Positions 9,478-19,203 are shown, numbered from the stretch's first letter. The stretch: 64,000 nucleotides of DNA from an uncultured Sulfitobacter sp. (GCA_947492925.1 CANLOQ010000003.1:310001-374000), one strand, 5' to 3'. The notes: generated by a model not told the origin, from the letters alone. Program-made: numbers and translations.

Positions 9478-10806
9478 GTGCGTACACGGCTTGGCATTAA
9501 AATCCATTCCATTCTGGAACATTATTTCCCTGAACGCCGCGTTTTTCTGAAATCTGATAACGATACCCGTTTTATACGCCTGCGGCCGGGCACACAGCTT
9601 GTTGCCTTTTCGGGTGCCGCGCTGCTGGTGGCATGGTCCATCGTGGCGACCGCAATCATTCTGATGGACAGCATCGGGTCGGGCAATTTCCGTGAGCAGG
9701 CCAAACGTGACCAGCGCACTTATCAGGCGCGGCTGAACGATCTGTCCTACCAGCGCGACACCCGCGCGACCGAAGCGCTTGCCGCGCAGGAACGGTTCAA
9801 CGCCGCGCTGAAGCAGATTTCTGTGATGCAGTCGGAGCTGTTGCAGTCCGAGACGCGCCGCCGTGAACTGGAAACCGGAATTGACGTAATCCAAAACACC
9901 CTGCGCGATACGATGCAGCAGCGCGAAGCGGCCCGGTTGCAGCTGGCCGAGCTTGAGGGCAACCTTGCCGAAGGCGGCACAGGCGTTGTGCAGACTGCAG
10001 CGTCTTCTGCCCCGATGGAATTTCTGGCTGATGCGCTGGCGCGCACCGCAAAAGAACGTGATCAGGTGATCGCGGATGCCGAAGAATCGCTGTTGCAGGC
10101 CGATCGTATGCAACAGGAAATCGCGCTGATGCGCGAACAGAATGACACGATTTTCCGCCAGCTTGAGCAGGCGATGACAGTTTCCGTTGCCCCGCTGGAC
10201 AAAATGTTCCGCAGCGCGGGCATGCCCACGGACCGCATTCTTGAGACGGTACGCCGTGGATACTCCGGCCAGGGCGGTCCCCTCGCACCGCTCAGCTTTA
10301 CCACACGCGGTGAAGAACCCAGCGCCGATACCATGCGCGCCAACCGTCTGTTGAACCAGATGGACCGGTTGAACCTTTATCGCATCGCCGCGCAGAAAGC
10401 GCCCTTTGCCAATCCGGTCAAAGACGCTTTCCGTTTCACCTCCAAATTCGGTTTCCGCCGTGATCCCAAAACGGGCGGCCGCCGCATGCACTCCGGCGTT
10501 GATTTCGCGGCCGGGCTTGGCACACCGCTTTATGCAACCGCCGATGGTGTGGTCACGCATTCGGGCTGGCAGTCCGGTTATGGCCGTCTGGTCAAGATCC
10601 AGCACGAGTTCGGGATCGAGACGCGCTATGCCCATATGTCCCGTCTTCGCGTAAAAGTAGGACAAAGGGTCTCGCGCGGGCAGCGAATTGGTGATATGGG
10701 AGCCTCTGGACGCGTCACCGGCGTTCACCTGCACTATGAAGTGCGTGTAGGTGGCAAGGCCGTGAACCCGATGATCTATATCAAGGCAGCAAACGATGTT
10801 TTCTAA
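9478..10806 (+). CDS. Membrane-anchored M23 (LytM) peptidase with coiled coil
   Basis: A 442-residue envelope peptidase. A short cytoplasmic start is followed by one transmembrane helix (about residues 40-65), a long coiled coil (about 75-235, rich in Ala, Glu, Gln and Arg), and a C-terminal M23 domain (about 315-435). The zinc-site motifs are intact: HSGVDF gives His and Asp, and HLHYE gives the HxH pair. It probably cleaves peptidoglycan cross-bridges. The GTG start at 9478 follows GAGAGGGAAA. It overlaps the bactofilin gene by 11 bases. Pairs of bactofilin and M23 peptidase are known to work together in cell shape in other Alphaproteobacteria (LmdC-BacA). Confidence 0.92.
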   Translation: MRTRLGIKIHSILEHYFPERRVFLKSDNDTRFIRLRPGTQLVAFSGAALLVAWSIVATAIILMDSIGSGNFREQAKRDQRTYQARLNDLSYQRDTRATEALAAQERFNAALKQISVMQSELLQSETRRRELETGIDVIQNTLRDTMQQREAARLQLAELEGNLAEGGTGVVQTAASSAPMEFLADALARTAKERDQVIADAEESLLQADRMQQEIALMREQNDTIFRQLEQAMTVSVAPLDKMFRSAGMPTDRILETVRRGYSGQGGPLAPLSFTTRGEEPSADTMRANRLLNQMDRLNLYRIAAQKAPFANPVKDAFRFTSKFGFRRDPKTGGRRMHSGVDFAAGLGTPLYATADGVVTHSGWQSGYGRLVKIQHEFGIETRYAHMSRLRVKVGQRVSRGQRIGDMGASGRVTGVHLHYEVRVGGKAVNPMIYIKAANDVF

Positions 10807-11311
10807 AAGCAAAATCAACGATCCAGCCCCGAACAAGGACGCCGAAGCGGCCTCCAAACCTGCGGCACCCGCGCCATCGGCGCCAACGGCAACCGCTCAG
10901 GCCAAGCCAAGCGAATTCAAGGCGAGCGCGCCAAAGGCCAAACCGCCGGCCTCTTTGCTGTCCGCCGACCTGCACGTCACGGGCAATATGAAAACCACCG
11001 GCGACATTCAGGTCGAAGGCACGGTAGAAGGCGACATTCGTGCGCATCTGCTGACCATCGGTGAAAGCGCGACGATCAAAGGCGAAGTCGTGGCAGATGA
11101 TGTGGTGATCAATGGCCGCATCGTGGGCCGTGTACGTGGCCTGAAGGTGCGCCTGACATCGACCGCGCGGGTTGAGGGTGACATCATCCACAAGACCATC
11201 GCGATTGAATCCGGTGCCCACTTTGAAGGATCTGTGCAGCGTCAGGATGATCCGCTGAACCCCGGTGCGAAATCATCACCAGTGCCCAAGGGCAACCCTG
11301 CGGCTGAGTAA
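10796..11311 (+). CDS. Bactofilin (polymer-forming cytoskeletal protein)
   Basis: A 171-residue protein. Residues 1-55 are a low-complexity Ala/Pro/Lys tail. The central bactofilin (DUF583) beta-helix domain starts at LLSADLHVTGNMKTTGDIQ, with the typical repeats GTVEGDI, GESATIKGEVVADDVVINGRIVG and TARVEGDI. Bactofilins polymerise without nucleotide and scaffold wall enzymes at the membrane. It overlaps the M23 peptidase gene, which is its likely partner. A strong terminator follows at 11334. Confidence 0.93.
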   Translation: MFSKSKINDPAPNKDAEAASKPAAPAPSAPTATAQAKPSEFKASAPKAKPPASLLSADLHVTGNMKTTGDIQVEGTVEGDIRAHLLTIGESATIKGEVVADDVVINGRIVGRVRGLKVRLTSTARVEGDIIHKTIAIESGAHFEGSVQRQDDPLNPGAKSSPVPKGNPAAE

Positions 11312-11333
11312 TTCTCGCAGCTTGAGAATAGAC

Positions 11334-11367
11334 AAAGGCACCGCAGTTTTTTCTGCGGTGCCTTTTT
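11334..11367 (+). terminator. Intrinsic terminator after the bactofilin gene
   Basis: AAAGGCACCGCAG and CTGCGGTGCCTTT form a perfect 13-bp stem (11334-11346 with 11353-11365) around a T6 loop, followed by a T run. It ends the M23-bactofilin unit, and the symmetrical A/T flanks may also serve the DUF3179 gene arriving from the other strand. Confidence 0.9.
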
Positions 11368-11416
11368 CGTTTGGGGGTTGGCGACCAAGCGCCGGTTTCA
11401 TCTGCGACACCCGTGG

Positions 11417-12385
11417 CTAGCGCCCCAGCATCCAGTCGCCGTCTGGCCAGAACGCATGAAACGCAAAAGCAAACATCACATCGTGAGGAACATCGCGCCC
11501 CTGCGCGTTGCGCACCCGCACGCTGCCCACGTCTCGCCCGCGTGCGATTTGTCCACTGTCCAGCGCTGAGGCCTGCCCTGCCCGCCAGCTCAGCGTGACA
11601 CCCGCCTCCCGCAGTGTTCCAGCCTTTGACAGACGGGTCAGTGGCCACGCACGGTCACCGACACGCACCACACGTGCCAGCGCGGGGATGCCGTGCGGCG
11701 GCACCTCGCCACTATAAAGAAACGGCCGCTTGAGCGTATCATAGCCACGATAGGGGTTGCGGCCATACGCGCGGTTAAATCCGGGTTCGGCCATGACCAG
11801 CCCCTGCGGATTGCGTGCCCGAAATTCCGCCCAGCTTTCCATCCATGTCGGTAACTGTTTGAGCCTTGCCCCCGTCATCGCGCCCACAATCGCGCGGCCT
11901 TCGGCCTGCTGCCACCAGCTTTGGGTTTCGCGGTCGTACATGACCATATCGGACCGGCGCAATTTCCCCGTCACGCCAAAGCTGAGTGTGCGCCCGCCTG
12001 CCCTGCGATCAAAGGTAATGCCGGAATTGCACAGCGGACAAAAAGTGACCGCGACAGGAATCCCGCCCACGGTATCGTTCACAATCTCGTGCCACATGAG
12101 ATAGCGCACCGGATATGTCCGCGGGACCGCACCATCTACCTCAAGCGTGATCACCGGTTCACGGGGGGAGAGCACGCGAAAGCCCGGCGCCCGCACGAAC
12201 GCCGGTGTGTCTATGGCGGGGATGCCATCCTTGCCCGGTCCGCCTGATTGAATCTCGACCCAGGATGGAACGGACGTGCGATTGAAATCTGTCTGTGGCC
12301 ATTCGTGTCGCCAGAAAGAAGGATCTGCGAAAGCGACGAGTGGTGCGCAAACAAGGGCGGCGGCGGCGAGGATACGAGCAAACAT
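11417..12385 (-). CDS. DUF3179 domain-containing exported protein
   Basis: A 322-residue protein with a signal peptide (MFARILAAAALVCAPLVAFA, cleavage near residue 20). The rest is a DUF3179 domain, recognised from MWHEIVNDTVGG, the TFCPLCNSG motif with two conserved cysteines, and the YDRETQSWWQQAEGRAI segment. The family is of unknown function; the CPLC motif suggests redox or metal chemistry in the periplasm, which is inference. It is transcribed alone between two convergent and divergent neighbours. Confidence 0.88.
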   Translation of the reverse strand: MFARILAAAALVCAPLVAFADPSFWRHEWPQTDFNRTSVPSWVEIQSGGPGKDGIPAIDTPAFVRAPGFRVLSPREPVITLEVDGAVPRTYPVRYLMWHEIVNDTVGGIPVAVTFCPLCNSGITFDRRAGGRTLSFGVTGKLRRSDMVMYDRETQSWWQQAEGRAIVGAMTGARLKQLPTWMESWAEFRARNPQGLVMAEPGFNRAYGRNPYRGYDTLKRPFLYSGEVPPHGIPALARVVRVGDRAWPLTRLSKAGTLREAGVTLSWRAGQASALDSGQIARGRDVGSVRVRNAQGRDVPHDVMFAFAFHAFWPDGDWMLGR

Positions 12386-12459
12386 ACGCTACAGCCTGAC
12401 GCAAAAAGGGCGCGCTTTCCAGCACGCCCCACGCATTGTTGAACGATCGGGAGGACCGG

Positions 12460-13017
12460 CTATTCGGTGACAGTGACGGTTTTCATCACATCGGGTTCAC
12501 CCACAACGGCCCCGTTGCCGCCCGTCCCCAGTTTGATGGCATCTATTACGTCCTGTCCTTCGGTCACCCGTCCGACAACCGTGTACTGGCCATTCAGGAA
12601 ATGGCCCTGATCAAACATGATAAAGAACTGGCTGTTTGCTGAATTGGGGTTTTGCGACCGCGCCATGCCCACAACGCCCTTGTCAAAAGGAACATCAGAA
12701 AATTCTGCCGGGACATCCGGCAGGTCGGAACCACCCATGCCCGCACGGCGGGTGTCACCGCCTTGTTTGCCAAATTCCACATCCCCGGTCTGGGCCATGA
12801 AGCCCTCGATCACGCGGTGGAACACAACGCCGTCATAGGCACCCTGCGCGGCCAGCGTGGTGATCCGCTCAACGTGCTGGGGTGCCACGTCTTCCAGAAG
12901 GTCAATCATCACCGTCCCGTTGGCCTCACCCGCGACCTCAATCTTGAGACCGGTCGCAGAAGCCGCTGATCCGATAAGCGCAGCAATGACGCTGCCTGCA
13001 AGAACTGAGTTACGCAT
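12460..13017 (-). CDS. Periplasmic cyclophilin-type peptidyl-prolyl isomerase
   Basis: A 185-residue PPIase with a signal peptide (residues 1 to about 21, ending at SAASA). The cyclophilin core keeps the active-site segment VVFHRVIEGFMAQTGD with catalytic Arg, the NSANSQFFIMF motif, and FLNGQYTVVGRV. It accelerates prolyl isomerisation in exported proteins. Its first codons overlap the end of the cytoplasmic paralogue by eight bases, so the two form a tandem, coupled pair with different cell locations. Confidence 0.93.
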   Translation of the reverse strand: MRNSVLAGSVIAALIGSAASATGLKIEVAGEANGTVMIDLLEDVAPQHVERITTLAAQGAYDGVVFHRVIEGFMAQTGDVEFGKQGGDTRRAGMGGSDLPDVPAEFSDVPFDKGVVGMARSQNPNSANSQFFIMFDQGHFLNGQYTVVGRVTEGQDVIDAIKLGTGGNGAVVGEPDVMKTVTVTE

Positions 13018-13516
13018 CCGCCGCTACCTTCACGCTGATCATGCGGTCCGGCTCGGCCGGTGGCTCGCCCCGGGTGATCGCATCCACATGTTCCATGCCG
13101 GATGTGACCTGACCGTAAACTGTGTACTGCCCATTCAGGAAATCATTGTCCTGAAAGTTGATGAAAAACTGGCTGTTGGCCGAATCCGGGTTGGCCGAAC
13201 GGGCCGCACCGATGGAACCGCGCGCATGCGGGACCTTGGAAAACTCTGCAGGCACATTGCCCAGATCAGACCCGCCCGTACCTGCCATACGCAGGTTGAA
13301 GTCGCCCTCCATGTTGCCGTGCTCCACATCGCCGGTCTGGGCCATGAAGCCGTCGATCACGCGGTGAAAGGCGACGTTGTCGTATTTGCCGGCGCGCGCC
13401 AGCTCCTTCATCCGCTCCACATGCTTGGGCGCCACTTTGGGCAACAGTTCGATTGTGACTGTGCCGCCTTTAAGCTCCATCAGGATCGTGTTCTCGGGGT
13501 CTTTGATCTCGGCCAT
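13010..13516 (-). CDS. Cytoplasmic cyclophilin-type peptidyl-prolyl isomerase
   Basis: A 168-residue PPIase with no signal peptide. It shows the same core as its downstream neighbour: VAFHRVIDGFMAQTGD, the NSANSQFFINF motif and FLNGQYTVYGQV. The ATG at 13516 follows AAGGAG at a spacing of seven, which settles the start. It is first of the two-gene unit and is divergent from pgk. The pair probably arose by duplication, followed by gain or loss of the export signal. Confidence 0.93.
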   Translation of the reverse strand: MAEIKDPENTILMELKGGTVTIELLPKVAPKHVERMKELARAGKYDNVAFHRVIDGFMAQTGDVEHGNMEGDFNLRMAGTGGSDLGNVPAEFSKVPHARGSIGAARSANPDSANSQFFINFQDNDFLNGQYTVYGQVTSGMEHVDAITRGEPPAEPDRMISVKVAADA

Positions 13517-13637
13517 GCCGTGCTCCTTCGCTAACTTTGCCTTTACCTAGGGGGGAACCATCCGATTGCCAAGCGGTGCATTGACCATTCTGGCCAGACA
13601 GGCAAAAACGCGGGACGGTATGACAAGGAGTGCGACG

Positions 13638-14840
13638 ATGGGCTGGAAGACGCTGGATGACATGGATCTGCGTGGCAAGCGGGTGCTGGTGCGCGTGGAC
13701 ATCAACGTGCCGGTCGAAAACGGGCGTGTCACCGACGACACACGGATTACCCGCATCGCACCAACTGTCCACGACATTATCGCGCGGGGCGGCAAGCCCC
13801 TGCTGATGGCGCATTTCGGACGGCCCAAAGGCAAGGTTGTTCCGGACATGAGCCTGCAACAGGTCCTGCCAGCCCTGCGCGCCGCACTGGGGCTGACGGT
13901 CGCCTTTGTCGAAACGCTGGAGAACGCAGAACACCCGGGCGATGACGCGCGCAACGCCGATGTGATCCTGCTGGAGAACATCCGCTTTCATCCCGGCGAG
14001 GAGGCCAACGACAGCGCATTTGCCACCCGTCTTGCGGCATTGGGCGACATCTATTGCAACGACGCATTCTCAGCCGCGCACCGCGCACACGCCTCGACAG
14101 AGGCGGTCGCGCGGTTGATGCCTGCCTGTGCTGGACGGCTGATGGAAGCAGAACTGAGCGCGCTGGAAGCGGCGCTTTCGAAGCCTGAGCGGCCCGTCGG
14201 GGCCGTGGTGGGCGGTGCCAAGGTATCGACCAAGATTGCCTTGCTGGAGAACCTGGTCAGCCGCTTGGATACGCTGATCATCGGCGGTGGTATGGCCAAC
14301 ACCTTTCTTGGTGCGCTGGGGGCCGATCTGGGCGGATCACTGCGCGAAGAGGATTTCTATCAGACGGCACGCGATATTCTGGCTCAGGCCGACAAGGCCG
14401 GTTGCCGGGTGATCCTGCCCGTGGATGGCCTTGTGGCACGAGAATTCGCGGCAGGGGCCGCGCACGAAGTAGTACAGCTGGGTTCGAAGACGCGGCTGGA
14501 CGCGGATCAGCTTGTTCTGGATGCAGGCCCCGCCAGCATTGAAGGAATTGAAACCGCGTTTGACGGTCTGAAAACCCTGATCTGGAACGGCCCCCTTGGC
14601 GCATTCGAGATCGCCCCCTTTGACAAGGCAACCGTTGCCGCCGCCAAGATCGCCGCCGCGCAGACCCGCGACCGTACGCTGATTTCCGTGGCAGGTGGTG
14701 GCGATACGGTGGCAGCGCTGAACAAGGCAGGCGTGGCGGGGGATTTCACCTATATCTCGACCGCTGGCGGCGCGTTTCTGGAATGGATGGAAGGCAAGGT
14801 ACTGCCCGGTGTCGCCGCCCTTGAGGGTCGCAGCCTTTAG
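13638..14840 (+). CDS. pgk: Phosphoglycerate kinase
   Basis: A 400-residue glycolytic and gluconeogenic enzyme that converts 1,3-bisphosphoglycerate and ADP to 3-phosphoglycerate and ATP. Diagnostic segments are [23 protein letters not shown] near the N-terminus, [10 protein letters not shown], the FHPGEEAND block, [17 protein letters not shown] and the C-terminal nucleotide loop [15 protein letters not shown]. The frame is open from 13566, but AAGGAG at 13625-13630 places the start at the ATG at 13638. A hairpin without a T run follows at 14854-14873. Confidence 0.97.
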   Translation: MGWKTLDDMDLRGKRVLVRVDINVPVENGRVTDDTRITRIAPTVHDIIARGGKPLLMAHFGRPKGKVVPDMSLQQVLPALRAALGLTVAFVETLENAEHPGDDARNADVILLENIRFHPGEEANDSAFATRLAALGDIYCNDAFSAAHRAHASTEAVARLMPACAGRLMEAELSALEAALSKPERPVGAVVGGAKVSTKIALLENLVSRLDTLIIGGGMANTFLGALGADLGGSLREEDFYQTARDILAQADKAGCRVILPVDGLVAREFAAGAAHEVVQLGSKTRLDADQLVLDAGPASIEGIETAFDGLKTLIWNGPLGAFEIAPFDKATVAAAKIAAAQTRDRTLISVAGGGDTVAALNKAGVAGDFTYISTAGGAFLEWMEGKVLPGVAALEGRSL

Positions 14841-14957
14841 GTCGCGCAACAATGCGCCACAAAAAAGTGGCGCGCCGGTCGGTTTGGGATTCCTTTGGCG
14901 AATCACCTGTGTCATACTGCGGAGACGTCCGACAAGAGACGACTTGAGGCAGATCAG

Positions 14958-15257
14958 ATGCACCGCACCGCCCGTCCCGCCTTTGGGACCCTGTTTTTTT
15001 TCGCCATCGCTTTTGCGCTGAGCCTGTATTTCACCTTTGCCGCTGTGCAGGGTGATTTCGGGCTGTTCCGCCGCGCTGAGATTGTCGCGGAAAGTCAGGA
15101 TCTGCGCCACCAGCTTGCCGGTGTCCGGGCCGAAGTCGCTCGTATGGAGAACCTGACCAAGCGCATGTCGGACGATTATCTGGACCTTGATCTGCTGGAC
15201 GAACGCGCGCGACAGGTTCTTGGCATGGTACGCACGGACGAAGTTGTCATCCGCTGA
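14958..15257 (+). CDS. ftsB: Septum formation initiator FtsB/DivIC family protein
   Basis: A 99-residue single-pass membrane protein of the FtsB/DivIC family, part of the FtsQLB divisome subcomplex. One transmembrane helix (about residues 9-31) is followed by a coiled coil (ESQDLRHQLAGVRAEVARMENLTKRM) and the C-terminal LLDERARQVLGMVRTDEVV block typical of the family. The ATG at 14958 gives the expected length; the open frame extends to 14895 without a better start. Its position between pgk and pdhA is the usual one in Rhodobacteraceae. Confidence 0.88.
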   Translation: MHRTARPAFGTLFFFAIAFALSLYFTFAAVQGDFGLFRRAEIVAESQDLRHQLAGVRAEVARMENLTKRMSDDYLDLDLLDERARQVLGMVRTDEVVIR

Positions 15258-15346
15258 CATTCCAAAACACGATCTGGATCAATTTCCATCTGCATCTTTT
15301 GCGCTATTTGCCCCGTCATGAGAGCGGAAGCAAATGCCCCTACCCT

Positions 15347-15389
15347 TTGCCCAGCGAATCCGCTAAAGAATAGTTTAACGCTAAACTAT
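15347..15389 (+). promoter_or_regulatory. Putative pdhA promoter overlapping an inverted-repeat operator
   Basis: ATAGTTTA-ACGC-TAAACTAT at 15370-15389 is a perfect 8-bp inverted repeat with a 4-bp spacer, 38 bp before pdhA. A possible -35 element, TTGCCC (15347-15352), is followed after 17-18 bases by ATAGTT/TAGTTT, so a -10 box would lie inside the left arm. Binding there would block RNA polymerase, which suggests repression. The same arms occur upstream of lpdA at 1308-1325. Confidence 0.6.
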
Positions 15390-15426
15390 CTGCGCACCCC
15401 ACGTTGCGTCGAGAGAGGAGACCCAG

Positions 15427-16437
15427 ATGGCGGCCAAGAAAACCACCAAGAAACCGAATGTTTCGGCGGATGAGCTGAAAGCCTACTACAAGGACATGCT
15501 GCTGATCCGGCGGTTCGAGGAAAAGGCCGGCCAGCTCTATGGCATGGGGTTGATCGGTGGTTTTTGTCACCTCTACATCGGACAGGAAGCGGTTGTTGTC
15601 GGACTGGAAGCGGCGGCAGAGGAAGGCGACAAGCGCATCACGTCTTACCGCGACCACGGTCACATGCTGGCCTGTGGCATGGACCCCAACGGCGTGATGG
15701 CTGAACTCACGGGCCGTGAGGGTGGCTATTCCAAGGGCAAGGGCGGCTCCATGCACATGTTCTCGAAGGAAAAGCACTTCTACGGCGGCCACGGCATTGT
15801 GGCGGCGCAAGTGCCGCTGGGCGCGGGACTGGCGTTTTCGGATAAGTACAAGGGCAACGACCGCGTGACATTTACCTATTTTGGTGACGGTGCTGCGAAC
15901 CAGGGTCAGGTCTATGAGGCCTACAACATGGCCGAAATTTGGGATCTGCCGTGTATTTTTGTGATTGAAAACAATCAATACGCGATGGGCACCTCAACCA
16001 AACGCTCCACCCACTCGACCAGCTACTGGGAACGCGGTGCTGCTTACGGGATCGAAGGCGAAGAAGTGGACGGCATGGATGTGCTTGCGGTGAAGGAAGC
16101 GGGTGAAAAAGCCGTTGCCCACTGCCGCGCGGGCAAAGGGCCCTACATTCTGGAAATAAAGACGTATCGGTATCGGGGGCATTCAATGTCGGACCCGGCC
16201 AAATACCGGACTCGTGAAGAAGTGCAGAAAATGCGCGACGAGCGTGATCCCATCGAAGCGGTACGCAATATGCTTTTGACGGGCAAACACGCTACCGAAG
16301 ATGATCTCAAGGCCATCGACAAGGATATCAAGAAAATCGTCAACGAAAGCGCAGAATTCGCCAAGGAAAGCCCCGAGCCGCATCTGGACGAGCTTTGGAC
16401 CGATATCTACGCAACTGAAGTTCCGCAGGAGGCTTAA
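15427..16437 (+). CDS. pdhA: Pyruvate dehydrogenase E1 component, alpha subunit
   Basis: A 336-residue thiamine-diphosphate-binding subunit of the pyruvate dehydrogenase complex. The ThDP motif is intact, starting GDGAANQGQVYEAYNMA and ending IENNQYAMGT about 30 residues later. The phosphorylation-loop region YRYRGHSMSDPAKYRTREEV is also present. The ATG at 15427 follows GAGAGGAG. pdhB starts three bases after its stop codon. The promoter region carries the inverted repeat shared with lpdA. Confidence 0.97.
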   Translation: MAAKKTTKKPNVSADELKAYYKDMLLIRRFEEKAGQLYGMGLIGGFCHLYIGQEAVVVGLEAAAEEGDKRITSYRDHGHMLACGMDPNGVMAELTGREGGYSKGKGGSMHMFSKEKHFYGGHGIVAAQVPLGAGLAFSDKYKGNDRVTFTYFGDGAANQGQVYEAYNMAEIWDLPCIFVIENNQYAMGTSTKRSTHSTSYWERGAAYGIEGEEVDGMDVLAVKEAGEKAVAHCRAGKGPYILEIKTYRYRGHSMSDPAKYRTREEVQKMRDERDPIEAVRNMLLTGKHATEDDLKAIDKDIKKIVNESAEFAKESPEPHLDELWTDIYATEVPQEA

Positions 16438-16440
16438 TCT

Positions 16441-17820
16441 ATGGCAACCGAAATTCTTATGCCCGCCCTGAGCCCCACAATGGAAGAAGGCACGCTTGCC
16501 AAATGGCTGGTCAAGGAAGGTGATACTGTTTCCTCCGGTGACATCATGGCCGAGATCGAGACCGACAAGGCCACGATGGAATTTGAAGCTGTGGATGAAG
16601 GCACCATCGGCAAGATCCTGATTGAGGAAGGCACCGAGGGCGTCAAGGTGAACACTGCCATCGCAATTCTGCTGGAAGACGGCGAAAGTGCGGATGACAT
16701 TGACACCGCCAAATCAGAGCCCGCGTCGGCCCCCGTTCCCGCAGACAAGGAACAATCTTCCGAGACGGCCCCCGCCGCCGGAATGAGCCATCCTGAACCG
16801 CAGGTCGACACTGCGCCCGACTGGCCCGAGGGGACGACGCTCAAGCAGCAGACAGTACGCGAGGCCCTGCGCGATGGCATGGCCGAAGAAATGCGCCTTG
16901 ATGAAGATGTGTTCATCATGGGCGAGGAAGTGGCCGAATATCAGGGGGCCTATAAGATAACTCAGGGAATGCTGGACGAGTTTGGCGCAAAACGGGTGAT
17001 CGACACGCCTATCACCGAACACGGTTTTGCGGGGATCGGTGTGGGTGCCGCCTTTGGTGGGCTGCGCCCGATTGTAGAATTTATGACTTTCAATTTCGCC
17101 ATGCAGGCGATCGACCAGATCATCAACTCAGCGGCCAAGACATTGTACATGTCCGGCGGGCAGATGGGTGCGCCAATGGTATTCCGTGGCCCCAATGGTG
17201 CCGCCGCCCGCGTGGGCGCACAACACTCACAGGATTATGCAGCGTGGTATATGCAGATACCTGGCCTGAAGGTCGCGATGCCCTATTCGGCGTCCGACTA
17301 CAAAGGCTTGATCAAGACCGCGATCCGCGACCCGAACCCGGTGATCTTTCTGGAGAATGAAATCCTCTATGGCCGGTCCTTCGATGTGCCGGAACTGGAT
17401 GACTATACCGTGCCCTTCGGCAAGGCCCGCATCTGGCGCGAGGGCGATGATGTCACCATTGTCAGCTTTGGCATCGGGATGAGCTACGCGCTGGAAGCCG
17501 CTGACAAACTGGCCGAAGATGGCATCAGCGCCGAAGTGATTGACCTGCGCACGCTGCGCCCGATGGATACGCCTGCCATCATCAAGTCCGTGCAAAAGAC
17601 CAACCGTCTGGTCACGGTCGAGGAAGGCTGGCCACAAGGATCCGTCGGCAGCTACATCTCAAGTGTCGTGATGCAGGAGGCGTTTGATTATCTCGATGCG
17701 CCGGTCATCTGCTGCACCGGTAAGGATGTGCCGATGCCCTATGCCGCCAATCTTGAAAAACACGCGCTGGTGACCACTGATGAGGTCATCGAAGCCGTGC
17801 GCAAAGTCACCTACAAGTAA
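16441..17820 (+). CDS. pdhB: Pyruvate dehydrogenase E1 beta subunit with N-terminal lipoyl domain
   Basis: A 459-residue subunit. Residues 1-80 are a lipoyl domain with lipoylation site Lys43 in ETDKATMEF; a Pro/Ala/Glu-rich linker runs to about 130; the rest is the transketolase-like E1 beta domain (start [19 protein letters not shown], with [13 protein letters not shown] and the C-terminal [12 protein letters not shown]). A lipoyl domain on E1 beta is characteristic of alphaproteobacterial complexes. The domain closely matches the one starting pdhC, both in protein and DNA, pointing to duplication within the operon. Confidence 0.97.
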   Translation: MATEILMPALSPTMEEGTLAKWLVKEGDTVSSGDIMAEIETDKATMEFEAVDEGTIGKILIEEGTEGVKVNTAIAILLEDGESADDIDTAKSEPASAPVPADKEQSSETAPAAGMSHPEPQVDTAPDWPEGTTLKQQTVREALRDGMAEEMRLDEDVFIMGEEVAEYQGAYKITQGMLDEFGAKRVIDTPITEHGFAGIGVGAAFGGLRPIVEFMTFNFAMQAIDQIINSAAKTLYMSGGQMGAPMVFRGPNGAAARVGAQHSQDYAAWYMQIPGLKVAMPYSASDYKGLIKTAIRDPNPVIFLENEILYGRSFDVPELDDYTVPFGKARIWREGDDVTIVSFGIGMSYALEAADKLAEDGISAEVIDLRTLRPMDTPAIIKSVQKTNRLVTVEEGWPQGSVGSYISSVVMQEAFDYLDAPVICCTGKDVPMPYAANLEKHALVTTDEVIEAVRKVTYK

Positions 17821-17832
17821 GGAGCGGACAAG

Positions 17833-19170
17833 ATGCCAACAGAAATCCTCATGCCCGCCCTCAGCCCCACAATGGAAGAAGGCACATTGGCCAAATGGCT
17901 GGTCAAGGAAGGCGACGAAATCTCTTCCGGCGATGTGATGTGCGAGATCGAGACCGACAAGGCGACGATGGAGTTCGAAGCCGTGGACGAAGGCGTGATC
18001 GGCAAAATCCTTGTGGCCGAAGGCACCGAAGGGGTCAAAGTGAACGATCCGATTGCCGTACTGCTTGAAGACGGCGAAAGCGCAGATGACATCGGGGAGG
18101 TCTCCGCTTCGAATGAGAATGCGTCCGCCAATGCAGCCCCCGCCGAAGCCTCAGAGGCAACTGCTCCCGCCAAAGGGCACGGGCGCGGAGACACCAAGGC
18201 CACACCGGCACCCGCGGCCCCGCAGGGCGCGGATGGAAAGCGTCTTTTCGCCTCCCCTCTGGCGCGCCGCATTGCGGCTGACAAAGGGCTGGATCTGTCA
18301 CAGATCAAAGGATCAGGCCCGCATGGCCGTATCGTCAAGGCAGACGTCGAAGAGCTCTCCAAAACGGATACACCAGCGGCCAGTGATGCGGCACCGGCTG
18401 CGGCAGAAACACCCAAAGCGAGCGCCGCAGCCCCCGCCGGACCGGCAACCGACACGATCCTCAAAATGTACGAAGGCCGGGAGTTCGAGGAGGTCAAACT
18501 GGACGGTATGCGCAAGACAATTGCCGCGCGCCTGACCGAAGCAAAACAGACCGTGCCGCATTTCTACCTGCGCCGGGATATCCAGCTTGACGCGCTGATG
18601 GCCTTCCGCGCACAGCTCAACAAACAGCTTGAACCAAGGGGCGTGAAACTGTCGGTGAATGATTTCATCATCAAGGCCGGTGCGCTTGCCCTGCAGGAAG
18701 TACCCGATGCCAACGCCGTCTGGGCCGGTGACCGTATTCTGAAACTCGCCCCCTCGGACGTTGCCGTGGCCGTCGCCATCGAAGGCGGCCTCTTCACGCC
18801 GGTGCTCAAGGACGCTCATCACAAGTCGCTGTCGGCCCTGTCGGCAGAGATGAAAGACCTCGCAGCCCGCGCCCGCGACCGCAAACTCGCGCCCCACGAA
18901 TATCAGGGCGGCAGCTTTGCCATCTCCAACCTCGGTATGTTCGGGATCGACAATTTTGATGCGGTCATCAACCCACCACATGGATCAATCCTTGCGGTCG
19001 GCGCGGGTGTCAAAAAGCCGGTGGTCAACGCCGAAGGCGACATAGGCGTTGCAACAGTGATGTCGGTGACGCTCTCGGTGGATCACCGGGTCATCGATGG
19101 CGCGCTGGGTGCCCAGTTCCTGAACGCAATCAAGGCAAACCTCGAAGCCCCGATGACCATGCTGGCCTGA
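17833..19170 (+). CDS. pdhC: Pyruvate dehydrogenase E2, dihydrolipoamide acetyltransferase
   Basis: A 445-residue core enzyme that moves the acetyl group from lipoamide to CoA. Domains in order are a lipoyl domain (1-80, Lys43 in ETDKATMEF), a peripheral subunit-binding domain (about 138-175, [17 protein letters not shown] and [12 protein letters not shown]), and the catalytic domain (about 215-445) ending in the [14 protein letters not shown] motif with active-site His and Asp. Flexible Ala/Pro linkers join them. The gene starts 12 bases after pdhB. No lpd gene follows; the likely E3 is at the left edge of the window. Confidence 0.97.
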   Translation: MPTEILMPALSPTMEEGTLAKWLVKEGDEISSGDVMCEIETDKATMEFEAVDEGVIGKILVAEGTEGVKVNDPIAVLLEDGESADDIGEVSASNENASANAAPAEASEATAPAKGHGRGDTKATPAPAAPQGADGKRLFASPLARRIAADKGLDLSQIKGSGPHGRIVKADVEELSKTDTPAASDAAPAAAETPKASAAAPAGPATDTILKMYEGREFEEVKLDGMRKTIAARLTEAKQTVPHFYLRRDIQLDALMAFRAQLNKQLEPRGVKLSVNDFIIKAGALALQEVPDANAVWAGDRILKLAPSDVAVAVAIEGGLFTPVLKDAHHKSLSALSAEMKDLAARARDRKLAPHEYQGGSFAISNLGMFGIDNFDAVINPPHGSILAVGAGVKKPVVNAEGDIGVATVMSVTLSVDHRVIDGALGAQFLNAIKANLEAPMTMLA

Positions 19171-19203
19171 TCAGCTTCATTTTTCCACTACACCTCCGGG
19201 AGT

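Noticed and set aside
8617-10857. 746-codon open frame on the minus strand
   Set aside because: It runs antisense through DUF455, an intergenic region and the M23 peptidase, all with good motifs. No ribosome site or recognisable domain.
14854-14873. Hairpin GCGCCAC-A6-GTGGCGC as a pgk terminator
   Set aside because: The stem is good, but no T run follows in either direction that fits a Rho-independent terminator for pgk.
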